Assembly (NCBI GenBank): GCA_031547885.1
Contig: JAVBRO010000009.1
Location: 1 to 64,000, forward strand
Length of the DNA: 64,000 nucleotides
Reading direction: 5' to 3'
DNA from: UBA940 sp031547885
Lineage (GTDB): Bacteria > Bacteroidota > Bacteroidia > Bacteroidales > Rikenellaceae
Below are positions 41,992-50,842 of the stretch, piece by piece. How positions within the stretch are numbered: position 1 is the first letter of the stretch; the number at the start of each line of letters is the position of its first letter. Under the pieces are notes generated by a model. It was not told where the DNA came from, searched no databases, and saw nothing but the letters and a program-made list of their open reading frames with translations. The translations under genes and the position numbers were made by a program.

Positions 41992-42022
41992 TTCATGATT
42001 CATGATTCATGATTCATGATTT
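41992..42022. repeat. ATTCATG tandem repeat before the oxoamine synthase gene
   Basis: Four copies of ATTCATG in a row in the divergent gap between bamD and the next gene; a TAACTTTG -7 box for the plus-strand gene follows at 42030-42037. Confidence 0.6.
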
Positions 42023-42029
42023 TTTTGCC

Positions 42030-42037
42030 TAACTTTG
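42030..42037 (+). promoter_or_regulatory. Candidate -7 box for the oxoamine synthase gene
   Basis: TAACTTTG matches TAnnTTTG 44 nt before the ATG at 42082; the -33 region is occupied by the ATTCATG repeat and shows no TTTG. Confidence 0.4.
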
Positions 42038-42081
42038 CGGGGTTCCAACGACGGATAAACGATTAAAAACTAAATACGATC

Positions 42082-43368
42082 ATGGTAAACATTTTAGACA
42101 GGCTGCAGAAATACGCAGGAGGCGCCATCGGCCAGTACCAACACCTTTCGCACGGTTATTTCTCTTTCCCGAAACTCGAAGGCGATATAGGCCCCCGCAT
42201 GAAATTCCGCGGCAAGGAGGTACTCAACTGGAGCCTCAACAATTATCTGGGCCTTGCAAGCCACCCCGAAGTACGCAAAGCCGACGCCGAGGGCGCGGCC
42301 GAATTCGGCATGGCCGCTCCGATGGGGGCGCGCATGATGAGCGGACAGACCAAATGGCACGAACAGTTGGAACGTGAACTCGCCGCTTTCGTCGGCAAGG
42401 AGGACGCTTTCCTGCTGAACTTCGGCTACCAGGGTATGATCTCGATTATCGACGTGCTGCTCTCGCCGCGCGACGTGGTGGTCTACGACGCTGAGGCACA
42501 CGCCTGCATCATCGACGGCCTGAGGATGCACAAGGGCAAACGCTTCGTTTTCCAGCACAACGACATAGATTCGCTCCGCAAACAGCTCGGGCACGCACAG
42601 AAAGTGGCCGAAGAGAACGGCGGCGGCATCCTCGTTATAACCGAAGGCGTATTCGGTATGAAAGGCGACCTCGGGCCGCTCGATAAGATAGTCGCCCTGA
42701 AAAAGGAGTTCGACTTCTGCCTGTTGGTGGACGACGCGCACGGTTTCGGGACGATGGGCCCAAAAGGACAGGGCACGCCCTCGCACTTCGGTGTTACGGA
42801 CGGCGTGGACGTGCTGTTCAACACCTTCGCAAAGTCGATGGCCGGTATCGGCGCTTTCGTCGCATCGCACAAATGGCTGGTCGACATCATGCGCTACAAC
42901 ATGCGCTCGCAGCTCTACGCCAAGAGTCTCCCGATGCCCATGGTTATCGGCTCTCTGAAGCGCATCGACCTGATCCGCAAACATCCCGAATACAAGGACC
43001 AGCTTTGGACCATCGTGAACGCTCTGCAGAAAGGTTTCCGCGACCGCGGATTCAACATCGGCGACACGGCTTCGCCCGTTACCCCGGTCTATCTGAAGGG
43101 CGGCGTGGAAGAGGCCACCAATCTTGTTGTAGACCTGCGCGAGAACCACAACCTCTTCTGCTCGGTGGTGGTTTATCCGGTGATCCCGAAAGGCGAGATC
43201 ATCCTGCGCATAATTCCCACGGCGGTACACACCCTCGAAGACGTCGGGTACACGCTCGACTGTTTCGACAAGGTGCGCGGCAAACTCGAGGCGGGCGAAT
43301 ACATCAAGCCTATTCCCGACATGTCGGACATGACCTGGGAGGCCCGCAACGCAGGCTGCGAACAGTAG
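42082..43368 (+). CDS. Alpha-oxoamine synthase family enzyme (BioF/SPT/KBL-like)
   Basis: PLP-dependent condensing enzyme that joins an amino acid and an acyl-CoA. The 428-residue protein has LNNYLGLASHPEV, GMAAPMGARMMSGQTKWHEQLE, the acidic PLP contact DDAHGFG (D218) and the lysine segment NTFAKSMAGIGAF (K251). It is longer at the N terminus than the usual 395-residue serine palmitoyltransferase and its GARMMSGQ differs from the GSR(F/L)LNG of Bacteroides Spt, so whether it makes sphinganine precursor, 8-amino-7-oxononanoate or another product is open. It has no biotin neighbours here. Confidence 0.85.
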   Translation: MVNILDRLQKYAGGAIGQYQHLSHGYFSFPKLEGDIGPRMKFRGKEVLNWSLNNYLGLASHPEVRKADAEGAAEFGMAAPMGARMMSGQTKWHEQLERELAAFVGKEDAFLLNFGYQGMISIIDVLLSPRDVVVYDAEAHACIIDGLRMHKGKRFVFQHNDIDSLRKQLGHAQKVAEENGGGILVITEGVFGMKGDLGPLDKIVALKKEFDFCLLVDDAHGFGTMGPKGQGTPSHFGVTDGVDVLFNTFAKSMAGIGAFVASHKWLVDIMRYNMRSQLYAKSLPMPMVIGSLKRIDLIRKHPEYKDQLWTIVNALQKGFRDRGFNIGDTASPVTPVYLKGGVEEATNLVVDLRENHNLFCSVVVYPVIPKGEIILRIIPTAVHTLEDVGYTLDCFDKVRGKLEAGEYIKPIPDMSDMTWEARNAGCEQ

Positions 43369-43445
43369 GCGGCAACGCCCGCGGCAGATAGATGCCAATA
43401 ACAATTTTGAAAAAACTCCTCCAAAAATAAATAAACCGAAAAACT

Positions 43446-44249
43446 ATGAAAAAGGTAATGATCGCTTTATTGGGATTGGCGGCTGTTGCGTCGTCGACAG
43501 CATGTAATGCACAGAGAGGAGGGGCGCCTAAGGTCATCGCCCACCGCGGATTCTGGCAGGCCTCACCGGCTGTTCCACACAATTCGATAGCTTCGCTTAA
43601 GAATGCTATCGCACTGGAATGTTTCGGCACAGAGTTCGATGTCTGGCTGACCTCGGACGACATTCCGGTCATCCACCACGACCCTAAAACCAAAAACGGC
43701 ATCGCGATTCAGGACGTTACCTATGCCGAATTGATGGAAAAAGGCGGACTTCTGGCCAACGGCGAGAAGATACCCACCCTCGACGAGTATCTCGCCGCAT
43801 GGGGAAAGAGTGACAAAAAGGTGAAGCTCATTTTCGAGATCAAGAGCCACCGCACTCCCGAGCGCAACTATCAGGCTGCAAAAAGGGTTGATGAAACGGC
43901 AAAGGCCTACGGGATAGAACCGGGACAGATGGAGTACATCTCTTTCAGCCGGGATGTGTGCAAAGCCCTTGCCGAAATAAAATGCGGTGTTCCCGTAGCC
44001 TATCTCAACGGCGACCTCACTCCCGCCGAAGCCAAAGCGGAACTCGGCGTAACGGGCATCGACTACAACCAGAAAGTGTTCAGGACAAACCCTGAATGGA
44101 TACGGCAGGCGCACGAATCGGGCATGATCGTAAACGTCTGGACGGTGAACGAAGACGCCGACATGCAGTGGTTCGCAGAGATCGGCGTGGACTACATCAC
44201 CACCGACCGGCCCGATGCGCTGATGAAGATGCTGGCCGCAGGCAATTGA
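43446..44249 (+). CDS. Glycerophosphodiester phosphodiesterase (secreted)
   Basis: Hydrolyses glycerophosphodiesters to sn-glycerol 3-phosphate and an alcohol. The 267-residue protein has a signal peptide with cysteine at about 20 (SSTACNAQ), then the GDPD start AHRGFWQ, FGTEFDVWLTSDDIPVIHHDP (metal and catalytic residues), LIFEIKSH and a late VNVWTVNEDADMQWFAEIGVDYITTDRPD. All active-site segments are present. It is probably a lipoprotein or periplasmic enzyme and is followed by a bidirectional terminator. Confidence 0.93.
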   Translation: MKKVMIALLGLAAVASSTACNAQRGGAPKVIAHRGFWQASPAVPHNSIASLKNAIALECFGTEFDVWLTSDDIPVIHHDPKTKNGIAIQDVTYAELMEKGGLLANGEKIPTLDEYLAAWGKSDKKVKLIFEIKSHRTPERNYQAAKRVDETAKAYGIEPGQMEYISFSRDVCKALAEIKCGVPVAYLNGDLTPAEAKAELGVTGIDYNQKVFRTNPEWIRQAHESGMIVNVWTVNEDADMQWFAEIGVDYITTDRPDALMKMLAAGN

Positions 44250-44269
44250 AAGTTGAAACATAAAAAATG

Positions 44270-44304
44270 AGAGAGACCACCCTGCCTGGATGGTCTCTCT
44301 TTGT
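44270..44304. terminator. Bidirectional terminator between convergent genes
   Basis: Stem AGAGAGACCACC / GGATGGTCTCTCT with a short loop and flanking Ts lies between the GDPD gene (+) and the barrel fusion gene (-). Confidence 0.85.
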
Positions 44305-44318
44305 TTCCGGGATGCATA

Positions 44319-45599
44319 TCAATAGGTAAATCTAAGTCCGAACTCGAGGTTGAAGTTCACGCTCTTCGTGTTGCGCACCGTCTCCAGTTCAGTATCTCGG
44401 AAGTAATGTGAAAGTTTCGGTTCGGCATATATGCCTATGTGTTTGCCCAGGTTCAACTGCGCCCCGGCCAGCAGGTTCGCGGACCACTGCATCAAGGGGA
44501 CATCGACATCTTCCTCTCCGAATTTCGCATCAACGCAGAATTCAGGCTGCACGCCCAGGCCGGTATAGAGCGTCAACACTCTGGTATTCAGGAATGCCCA
44601 TTTGAACGAGACCGGAATCCCTATATACTGGAGCCTTTGGTCGAACTCCCTGTCGGTTCCCACCATCGAGACCGTTGAAGAAAGTTTCGTGTAACTCACT
44701 CCGGCACCGGCATAGAGGTTGTGCCCGACATGCAGATCGAAAGCAATGGCAAAGGTTAGGGGTTGCCGGTGCCGGTATGAGTATTGTTCGTGAGTCGGCG
44801 CCCTTACCACAACGTCCTCGCCGTATTTCGGTTCGACATTGGACATTACCGGCGTGCTTGCATCGGAAGGCGACATCATCAGCACCTGTCTTTCGGCGGA
44901 AGCGCCGCCTGAAGAAGAAACCAGGCCGACGGTCGAGAATGCCAGCATCCCTTTCGCCCCGGACGCCTTTTTGTTATTTCCGCGCCGGCCTGCCGCGGCG
45001 GGGGCGGTCTCCAAGGCATAAGCGGCGCCGCTGCCGGCCTTGTCTGTCTTTACGGGAGTCTCAACCCGGGCAGGCTCCGCGGAAGGTTCATTATCTTTGG
45101 GATCGCTGTTACTTACAGGATCGACGGTTTCATCGCCTGCAACGGGGACGGTGGTTTTCTGCTCCTTATGTATATCCGCAGCAACCACGCTCTTCACGGC
45201 TTTGGATATAGCCGGCTTCGAAGATATGGCGGCAGTGCCGTCATCACATAACAATACGGATTCTTCTGCCGGTGCGCCGGTAATATCCGCCGGAACCACG
45301 GTATCGGCCGGGACAACCGTGTCAACCGGCAGCGGCCCGGGATCCGCTGCTGTCATATCTCCCGGGCCATTACCGGCAGGCGTCCTCAACAGAAATATCC
45401 CGAGGATAACAGCGGCGGCTATAGCGGCTGCCGAAGCGGTCCACGCATACAAGCGTTTCCGCCTGCCGGCAGGCTTGCCGTCGGGGGTGTCGAGCCTGGC
45501 AGAAATGCGCTGCCACAGCTCTTCGGGCAGCCTCTCACCACTGCCTTCAGTCGCCGCTTCCTTCAGCGCTTCGATCCAATCTTCAAGCTTCCTTTCCAT
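44319..45599 (-). CDS. Anti-sigma-like membrane protein fused to an outer-membrane beta-barrel domain
   Basis: A 426-residue protein with three parts. Residues 1-49 are a short helical cytoplasmic segment (MERKLEDWIEALKEAATEG..., LPEELWQRISARLD) in the place of an anti-sigma domain; residues 50-71 are a membrane helix. Residues about 75-240 form a long Pro/Ala/Thr/Asp-rich linker. Residues about 275-426 look like a porin-type barrel: FAIAFDLHVGHNLYAGAGVSY, YIGIPVSFKWAF, LTLYTGLGVQPEF, LLAGAQLNLGKHIGIYAEPKLSHYF, ending FGLRFTY. It starts 6 nt after the ECF sigma gene, so it likely tethers or senses for that sigma factor. Confidence 0.8.
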   Translation of the reverse strand: MERKLEDWIEALKEAATEGSGERLPEELWQRISARLDTPDGKPAGRRKRLYAWTASAAAIAAAVILGIFLLRTPAGNGPGDMTAADPGPLPVDTVVPADTVVPADITGAPAEESVLLCDDGTAAISSKPAISKAVKSVVAADIHKEQKTTVPVAGDETVDPVSNSDPKDNEPSAEPARVETPVKTDKAGSGAAYALETAPAAAGRRGNNKKASGAKGMLAFSTVGLVSSSGGASAERQVLMMSPSDASTPVMSNVEPKYGEDVVVRAPTHEQYSYRHRQPLTFAIAFDLHVGHNLYAGAGVSYTKLSSTVSMVGTDREFDQRLQYIGIPVSFKWAFLNTRVLTLYTGLGVQPEFCVDAKFGEEDVDVPLMQWSANLLAGAQLNLGKHIGIYAEPKLSHYFRDTELETVRNTKSVNFNLEFGLRFTY

Positions 45600-45605
45600 T
45601 GACGC

Positions 45606-46166
45606 CTATCTTGTCTTTAAATATTCCTTTATTCTGGCGGCCAGCAGCGCCTTTGCCCTCGACAACTGGGAAGAGGAACTTTTTTCGTTTATCCCCAGCA
45701 TATCTGCAATCTCCCTGTGGGAGTAATCCTCGATGCAGTAGAGGTTGAAAACCGTCCTGTACCCGGAAGGCAGTTCTTCGATAAAACGCACCAGCACCTC
45801 TCGCGGGACCGCCCTTACACTCTCCGCCTCGACGGCAGGGTCCTCATACTGCTGCCTTGCGAGCAGGTCGGGGGCCGACGAGAATACCGCTTTCGAACTC
45901 TTACGGAGATGCTCCAGCGCCATATTCACCGTTATCCTCTCCATCCACGCCTTCAGCGACCCCTCTCCCCTCCAGTCGAATTTATCGAAAGAGGTGAAGA
46001 TCCTAACGAAGGCATCCTGCAAAATATCCTGGGCAACAGCCGTATCTGCAACATACCGCCTGCAAATATTGAACAGGCGCCCCGCGAAACATTCATAAAG
46101 CTCGCGACGCGCCGCATCTTCGCCTGCGCGGCAGCCTATGACGATCTGTTGTTCGGGCATCCCCAT
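45606..46166 (-). CDS. ECF-type RNA polymerase sigma factor
   Basis: A 186-residue sigma-70 family protein of the ECF kind. Region 2 has ICRRYVADTAVAQDILQDAFVRIFTSFDKFDWRGEGSLKAWMERI and region 4 has LPSGYRTVFNLYCIEDYSHREIADMLGINEKSSSSQLSRAKALLAARI, the helix-turn-helix for -35 recognition. It is encoded directly upstream of the anti-sigma/barrel gene on the same strand, and diverges from a NigD-like lipoprotein gene, which may be part of its regulon. The in-frame start two codons later (46160) is equally possible. Confidence 0.94.
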   Translation of the reverse strand: MGMPEQQIVIGCRAGEDAARRELYECFAGRLFNICRRYVADTAVAQDILQDAFVRIFTSFDKFDWRGEGSLKAWMERITVNMALEHLRKSSKAVFSSAPDLLARQQYEDPAVEAESVRAVPREVLVRFIEELPSGYRTVFNLYCIEDYSHREIADMLGINEKSSSSQLSRAKALLAARIKEYLKTR

Positions 46167-46314
46167 TTACCATTCAATATTATAAATGCTCGATACTTCT
46201 TAATACTGCATGGAAAGATAATAAAAAAATTTCAGGGCCGGGATGCAGTATTTCCGCATTCCGTCCGTTTTCAAATAAAACGATTTCTCTAATAACCCCT
46301 AAACGAATTATTTT

Positions 46315-47064
46315 ATGAAAAAAGTTTTGAAACCGCTTCTTATCGCCATGGCCGTCGCACCGCTCCTCGCGTCATGCATGAAGAGCAACAGCGATTATCC
46401 GCAGGATCGGAAATACGTGACCGTAGCCTCAACCGGCCTCTCATATTATTTCGTAGGAGATGACGGTACGACATATTTCCCCGGCGACGTCAGCAGATTC
46501 AAGTATGACGCATCGGAGACTGACGGGAAACGGGCAATTATCTGGTTCACCCCTCTGGCTGAAAAGAAAGAGGGCTTCGACATGAACATCGCCCTCTACT
46601 CTGTCGCGGACTTGTTAAGCAAATCCGTGGAAACAGCGGAGACTATCGAACAGGCAGAGGCGGCTGGCAACGACCAGTTGGCGATAAGCGACGCCGCATT
46701 CCAGGGTGACTGGCTCGATATCGCTTTCCGCATCATGATCAGTTACGACTCAAAGCACCACATGACGCTTCTGGATAACAAGACAGCGACGGCGCCTGAG
46801 ACGACGCCGGCAGACTACCAGTATTTGGAGTTCCGACAAAAAGCAGAGAATATGCAGATTGACGAGTCTCCGGGCGAGGGGATCGTGTCGTACAAACTCG
46901 GAGCCTACCACCCGGCCCTGACCGGCAAGAAAGGATTCTATATCCGTATAATTAACCTCAACGGAAACGTCGAATACGTGAAGATCGACTACAAAGCGCC
47001 TGAAGAAAAGGCGGCTATGCAGCCCAGGAACATCCCAACCCCTAATATGGACAGGATCAGGTAA
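46315..47064 (+). CDS. NigD-like lipoprotein
   Basis: A 249-residue lipoprotein (lipobox LLASC, C20) with beta-rich sequence (YVTVASTGLSYYFVGDDGTTYFPGDVSRFKYD, AFQGDWLDIAFRIMIS, GFYIRIINLNGNVEYVKIDYK). The length, N-terminal OB-like part and the LDIAFRIMIS region resemble NigD-like proteins, found in Bacteroidetes bacteriocin clusters and elsewhere; the match is by pattern only. No nig genes are near, so a bacteriocin role is not implied. It is divergent from the ECF sigma gene. Confidence 0.72.
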   Translation: MKKVLKPLLIAMAVAPLLASCMKSNSDYPQDRKYVTVASTGLSYYFVGDDGTTYFPGDVSRFKYDASETDGKRAIIWFTPLAEKKEGFDMNIALYSVADLLSKSVETAETIEQAEAAGNDQLAISDAAFQGDWLDIAFRIMISYDSKHHMTLLDNKTATAPETTPADYQYLEFRQKAENMQIDESPGEGIVSYKLGAYHPALTGKKGFYIRIINLNGNVEYVKIDYKAPEEKAAMQPRNIPTPNMDRIR

Positions 47065-47081
47065 GTCATACCTGTCCGGCA

Positions 47082-47120
47082 GGAATGCGTTCTCCCAAGG
47101 CCCGGGGAACGCATTCTTTG
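47082..47120 (+). terminator. Terminator after the NigD-like gene
   Basis: Stem GAATGCGTTC / GAACGCATTC with a 12-base loop, followed by TTTGTGTG. Confidence 0.75.
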
Positions 47121-47208
47121 TGTGTGGCAACGGCCACAGCGAAGCGGCCGCGGCGGATTTGATGATAAGGATGGTTACTGATTTTAAACTCCCGGCACAG
47201 CGCCACCG

Positions 47209-48297
47209 TCATTTCATTGCCCGTGCACGATAATCCTTCGGGGATTCATCTCCGCGCAGAAGCCGCAGTGCGTTCGACGCAAGGGCCTCCAACTCGTCCT
47301 CGCCGGGAATAACCGCAACCGTAGCGATAAATTCCGTCATTCCCTTGATATAGTCCGTTATCACGGGGTTGTGGGCCACTCCGCCCGTAAGGATTATGGC
47401 GTCGACTTTCCCGTGCAGCACAGCCGCGGCCGCACCGATGGACCTCCCGATCTGGTAACTCATCGCATCCAGCACCAGCTTCACATTTTCATCGCCCGCT
47501 TCGGCCCTTTTCACCAATTCCGCGACGTTATTAGTCCCGAAATGGGCGGTCAGGCCGCCGCGGCCGGCGATAAGTTTCCGGACTTCGGCCAACGTATAAT
47601 CACCCGAAAAGCACATTTCTGCTAACTGTCCCGCCGGAAGAGTCCCCGACCTTTCGGGCGAAAAAGGCCCTTCTCCGTCGAGGCAGTTGTTCACGTCGAC
47701 TATCTGTCCCCTGCGGTGCGCACCGATCGAGATGCCGCCGCCCAGGTGCGCCACGATGAGGTTCATATCTTCATACGCGCGTCCCGCCTCTTCGGCGTAG
47801 CGGCGCGCGACGGCTTTCTGGTTAAGGGCGTGGAATATCGGCACGCGGCGCATCTGAGGCAGTCCCGTTATACGCGCCGCGTCTTCGAGTTCGTCCACAA
47901 CCACCGGATCGGCGATATATGCCTTCACCCCGGCCTGATGCGCGATTTCACGTGCAAGCACTCCGCCGAGATTAGAGGCGTGTTCGCCGGAGGGGTTCGC
48001 AAGGTCTTCGGCGACCGCGTCCGTCACCTCGTAAATGCCCGACGGTATGGGTTTCAGCAGGCCCCCGCGGCCTATCACTATGTCGAGCGACGAGACGTCG
48101 ATGCCTGCGTCGGCCAGCGAGCCGAGGATCATGCGGCGTCGGAAATCCAACTGCTCCATGACCGAACCGTACGGCGCGAGTTCTTCGGCCGAATGACGCA
48201 GAGTGATCTCGCGGACAGGGTTCATATCCTCGAAAACGCCGATCTTGGTCGACGTCGAGCCGGGATTTATGACAAGTATTTTATAAGACTTTCCCAT
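47209..48297 (-). CDS. buk: Butyrate kinase
   Basis: Transfers phosphate from butyryl phosphate to ADP, giving butyrate and ATP; related branched-chain substrates are possible. The 362-residue ASKHA-fold kinase has LVINPGSTSTKIGVFED at the start, VAHLGGGISIGAHRRG, and ILTGGVAHNPVI. I start at MGKSYK (48297); the frame goes to 48378 but the extra codons overlap ptb and are not homologous. It follows ptb by two bases, so the Ptb-Buk pair is one unit. Confidence 0.93.
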   Translation of the reverse strand: MGKSYKILVINPGSTSTKIGVFEDMNPVREITLRHSAEELAPYGSVMEQLDFRRRMILGSLADAGIDVSSLDIVIGRGGLLKPIPSGIYEVTDAVAEDLANPSGEHASNLGGVLAREIAHQAGVKAYIADPVVVDELEDAARITGLPQMRRVPIFHALNQKAVARRYAEEAGRAYEDMNLIVAHLGGGISIGAHRRGQIVDVNNCLDGEGPFSPERSGTLPAGQLAEMCFSGDYTLAEVRKLIAGRGGLTAHFGTNNVAELVKRAEAGDENVKLVLDAMSYQIGRSIGAAAAVLHGKVDAIILTGGVAHNPVITDYIKGMTEFIATVAVIPGEDELEALASNALRLLRGDESPKDYRARAMK

Positions 48298-48299
48298 TC

Positions 48300-49205
48300 T
48301 TACTTTACGGAAAGCGCAGCCAGGGCGATAGCGTTGAACTTCGTTTCGGTATCGTCGGCGCGCGAAGTAAGTACGCACGGTTTCGTCGTCCCTGCCAGCA
48401 ACGGAGCGGCTTTCGCGCCGCCCAGATTGGTCAGCATCTTGTAGAAGACGTTGGCCGATTCGATATTCGGGAAGAGCACTCCGTCGGCGTCGCCTGCGAT
48501 ATCACCGCCTTTCAGCCTCTTGGTCTCGGCGGCTTCGCGGAACAGCGCGATGTCTATCGACAGCGGGCCGTCCACAACGACATTCCCCAACTGTCCTCGC
48601 TGCGACATCTTGGCGAGCAGGGCCGCTTCGACCGATGAGGGAGCGCCCGGAAGCACCTGTTCGCTGGGCGCTATGCAGGCTATCTTAGGTTCGGCGATCC
48701 CGAGAAAACCGGCCGTACGGGCAATATATTTTATGATCGTGATCTTCTGGTCGAGGTCGGGGGCGATGATGACCGCCGGGTCGGAAACGACCAGCAGTTT
48801 CGGATAGAACGGCGCTTCAAAAACCGTGACATGGCTCAGAAGCCCTTTCGGGGGCATCAGGCCGTACTCTTTGTTCAGGATACCTTTAACGTATTTGTCG
48901 GTCGGCAGGAGTCCTTTCATCAGGATATCGGCCCCGCCGCCGTGCACCATGCGCACCCCTTTTTCGAGGCATTCGCACTCGTCGGCGCACGCCTCTATCG
49001 AGAATTTCGACGGATCGATGCCCTGCTCCGCACAGATCTTCTCTATTTCCACGCGATCCCCAAAGAGCGTCGCTTCGACCACCCCCTTGTCCACTGCCGT
49101 CGAGACCGCCCTGATCGTACACGGATCTGCAGCACACACCACCGCGAGCCGTTTCGCCCCCCGCGACGAAACCGCCGCCGCTATGTCGCTAAGTTTCGTT
49201 ATCAT
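48300..49205 (-). CDS. ptb: Phosphate butyryltransferase
   Basis: Converts butyryl-CoA plus phosphate to butyryl phosphate. The 301-residue enzyme belongs to the Ptb/Pta family: DILMKGLLPTDKYVKGILNKE, LSHVTVFEAPFYPKLLVVSDPAVIIAPDLDQK and NVVVDGPLSIDIALFREAAETKRL. It is shorter than Pta and lacks the Pta N-terminal domains. It is upstream of buk. A TAAGTTTG -7 box (49239-49246 minus) lies 33 nt before the ATG. Confidence 0.93.
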   Translation of the reverse strand: MITKLSDIAAAVSSRGAKRLAVVCAADPCTIRAVSTAVDKGVVEATLFGDRVEIEKICAEQGIDPSKFSIEACADECECLEKGVRMVHGGGADILMKGLLPTDKYVKGILNKEYGLMPPKGLLSHVTVFEAPFYPKLLVVSDPAVIIAPDLDQKITIIKYIARTAGFLGIAEPKIACIAPSEQVLPGAPSSVEAALLAKMSQRGQLGNVVVDGPLSIDIALFREAAETKRLKGGDIAGDADGVLFPNIESANVFYKMLTNLGGAKAAPLLAGTTKPCVLTSRADDTETKFNAIALAALSVK

Positions 49206-49238
49206 GTTTTATGCTCGTTTTACGAGATAAAATTAACA

Positions 49239-49246
49239 CAAACTTA
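49239..49246 (-). promoter_or_regulatory. Candidate -7 box for ptb-buk
   Basis: Minus-strand TAAGTTTG matches TAnnTTTG; no -33 partner is clear. Confidence 0.4.
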
Positions 49247-49354
49247 ACAATGCGCCAAATTTCAGCTTAATTAAAATACGAAAAACATCCGATCCGATTA
49301 CTGTTTCAAATCCAATCGGGTGTTTCTCTTATGATTTGGATTCGCTTATTTTTA

Positions 49355-49528
49355 CACAATCGTCAGATTGTGCTTAAATCCCATTTAGCAAAAAGCGTTA
49401 AACGTAGGAGCAGGCTAAAATGGAAGTCGCCATGTGCGCAGCTCAAGGCGTACCATTTTAGACAAAACGAAGTAGCTTTTTGGTGCATGGGCCAGTTTTT
49501 GCTTCTTTTTGCTGGCCAAAAAGAAGTT
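49355..49528 (+). repeat. Structured intergenic element, copy D (family 2)
   Basis: Same plan as 35656-35842: hairpin CACAATC-GTCA-GATTGTG (49355-49372), outer stem CCCATTTAGCAAAAAGC (49380-49396) with GCTTTTTGGTGCATGGG (49475-49491), inner CTAAAATGG / CCATTTTAG (49415-49423 and 49453-49461), conserved CATGTGCG and AGCTCAAGG, and a final GGCCAG...CTGGCC (49490-49517). It lies in the 430-bp gap between ackA and ptb, antisense to both. The rest of that gap holds no gene. Confidence 0.8.
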
Positions 49529-49635
49529 AAAAAGAAAATCTTTTTCAGTTATAAGGTAGTCCCCTCGTCGGCAGATAGCACCTCTTTTTTGTTGTATTAC
49601 AATCTAATTCGCCTAACTCGGGATTGCATACCGCT

Positions 49636-50838
49636 TTAGTGCGTCAGGCGGTAGGTGTCGCGGGCGATGACAAGCTCTTCGTCGGTGGTGACGACGGCCA
49701 CGACCACGCGGGAACCCGGTTTCGAAATGATCGCGTCCTGTCCGCACAGGCCGTCGTTGACCACCGCATCGAACTCGACGCCCATATACTCCAGACCCGA
49801 GCAGACACGTGAGCGCGACTGGTACTGGTTCTCGCCCACTCCACCCGTGAAGATTATCATATCCACCCCGCCCATCAGCGCCGCATAGGCCCCGACGAAG
49901 TGTTTGATGCGGGCGTCGTACATGGCCAGGGCGAGCGTCGCGCGTTCGTTGCCGCCTTCAGAAGCCGCCACGATATCGCGCATGTCCGACGAAATGCCGC
50001 TCACGCCCAACACACCCGACTCCTTGTTCATCATGTTTCCGAGGGCGTCGTAATCCATCCCCTCCTGTTCGCCGATGAAGAGCAGCGCGCCGGGGTCGAT
50101 GCCGCCCGTGCGGGTACCCATCATCAGCCCGTCGACCGGGGTGAAACCCATCGAGGTGTCGAGCGAACGGCCATTCACTATGGCCGTGATCGAGCCGCCG
50201 TTGCCGATATGGCAGGTGATGATCTTCGAATTGTCGATATCGATCCCGGCCATCTTCGCACCTTTGTGGGCGACGAATTTATGGCTCGTTCCGTGGAATC
50301 CGAACTTGCGGACGCGGTACTTCTCCCAGTATTTCCACGGCAGGGCGTACATATAGTTTTCGGCCGGGATGGTCTGGTGGAACGAAGTGTCGAAAACAGC
50401 CACCTGGGGTACGCCGGGCAGCAGGGCTTCAATGGAAGTAATCCCCTGCAGGTTGGCCGGATTGTGCAGCGGGGCAAGTTCGAAACAGGCGCGGATCTTT
50501 GCGATAACGTCGTCGCTCACCAGCGCGCTGTCCGAAAAATACTCTCCCCCATGAGCCACGCGGTGCCCGACGGCCCGGATCTCGCCGAGCGACCCGACCA
50601 CTCCGTACTGCGAATTGGTGATTGCTTCTATAATAAGCCGGATTCCATCCTTATGATCGGGGATCGGAAGTTCCACTTTGTAGTTTTCGCGCCCATCTAC
50701 TTTCAGCACTATTTCGCCCTCGGGCAGTCCGACACGGTCGGCTATGCCTTTGGCAAGCAGAGTGTGATTTCCTGCGTGCATGTCGATCACCTGATACTTG
50801 ATCGACGACGAGCCGCAGTTCAATACTAAAATTATCAT
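49636..50838 (-). CDS. ackA: Acetate kinase
   Basis: Makes acetate and ATP from acetyl phosphate. The 400-residue ASKHA kinase has VLNCGSSSIKYQ at the start, VGHRVAHGGE, FDTSFHQTIP, FGFHGTSHKFV, HIGNGGSITAI, and FTGGVGENQ, all in the standard order. It is downstream of pta, with a repeat-filled 120-bp gap, on the same strand. Confidence 0.98.
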   Translation of the reverse strand: MIILVLNCGSSSIKYQVIDMHAGNHTLLAKGIADRVGLPEGEIVLKVDGRENYKVELPIPDHKDGIRLIIEAITNSQYGVVGSLGEIRAVGHRVAHGGEYFSDSALVSDDVIAKIRACFELAPLHNPANLQGITSIEALLPGVPQVAVFDTSFHQTIPAENYMYALPWKYWEKYRVRKFGFHGTSHKFVAHKGAKMAGIDIDNSKIITCHIGNGGSITAIVNGRSLDTSMGFTPVDGLMMGTRTGGIDPGALLFIGEQEGMDYDALGNMMNKESGVLGVSGISSDMRDIVAASEGGNERATLALAMYDARIKHFVGAYAALMGGVDMIIFTGGVGENQYQSRSRVCSGLEYMGVEFDAVVNDGLCGQDAIISKPGSRVVVAVVTTDEELVIARDTYRLTH

Positions 50839-50842
50839 TGCA

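Noticed and set aside
41992..42022. CRISPR-like repeats from the ATTCATG arrays
   Set aside because: The units are 7-9 bp tandem words without spacers.
42094..43404. A 436-codon minus-strand frame opposite the oxoamine synthase
   Set aside because: Shadow; the plus-strand protein has complete PLP motifs.
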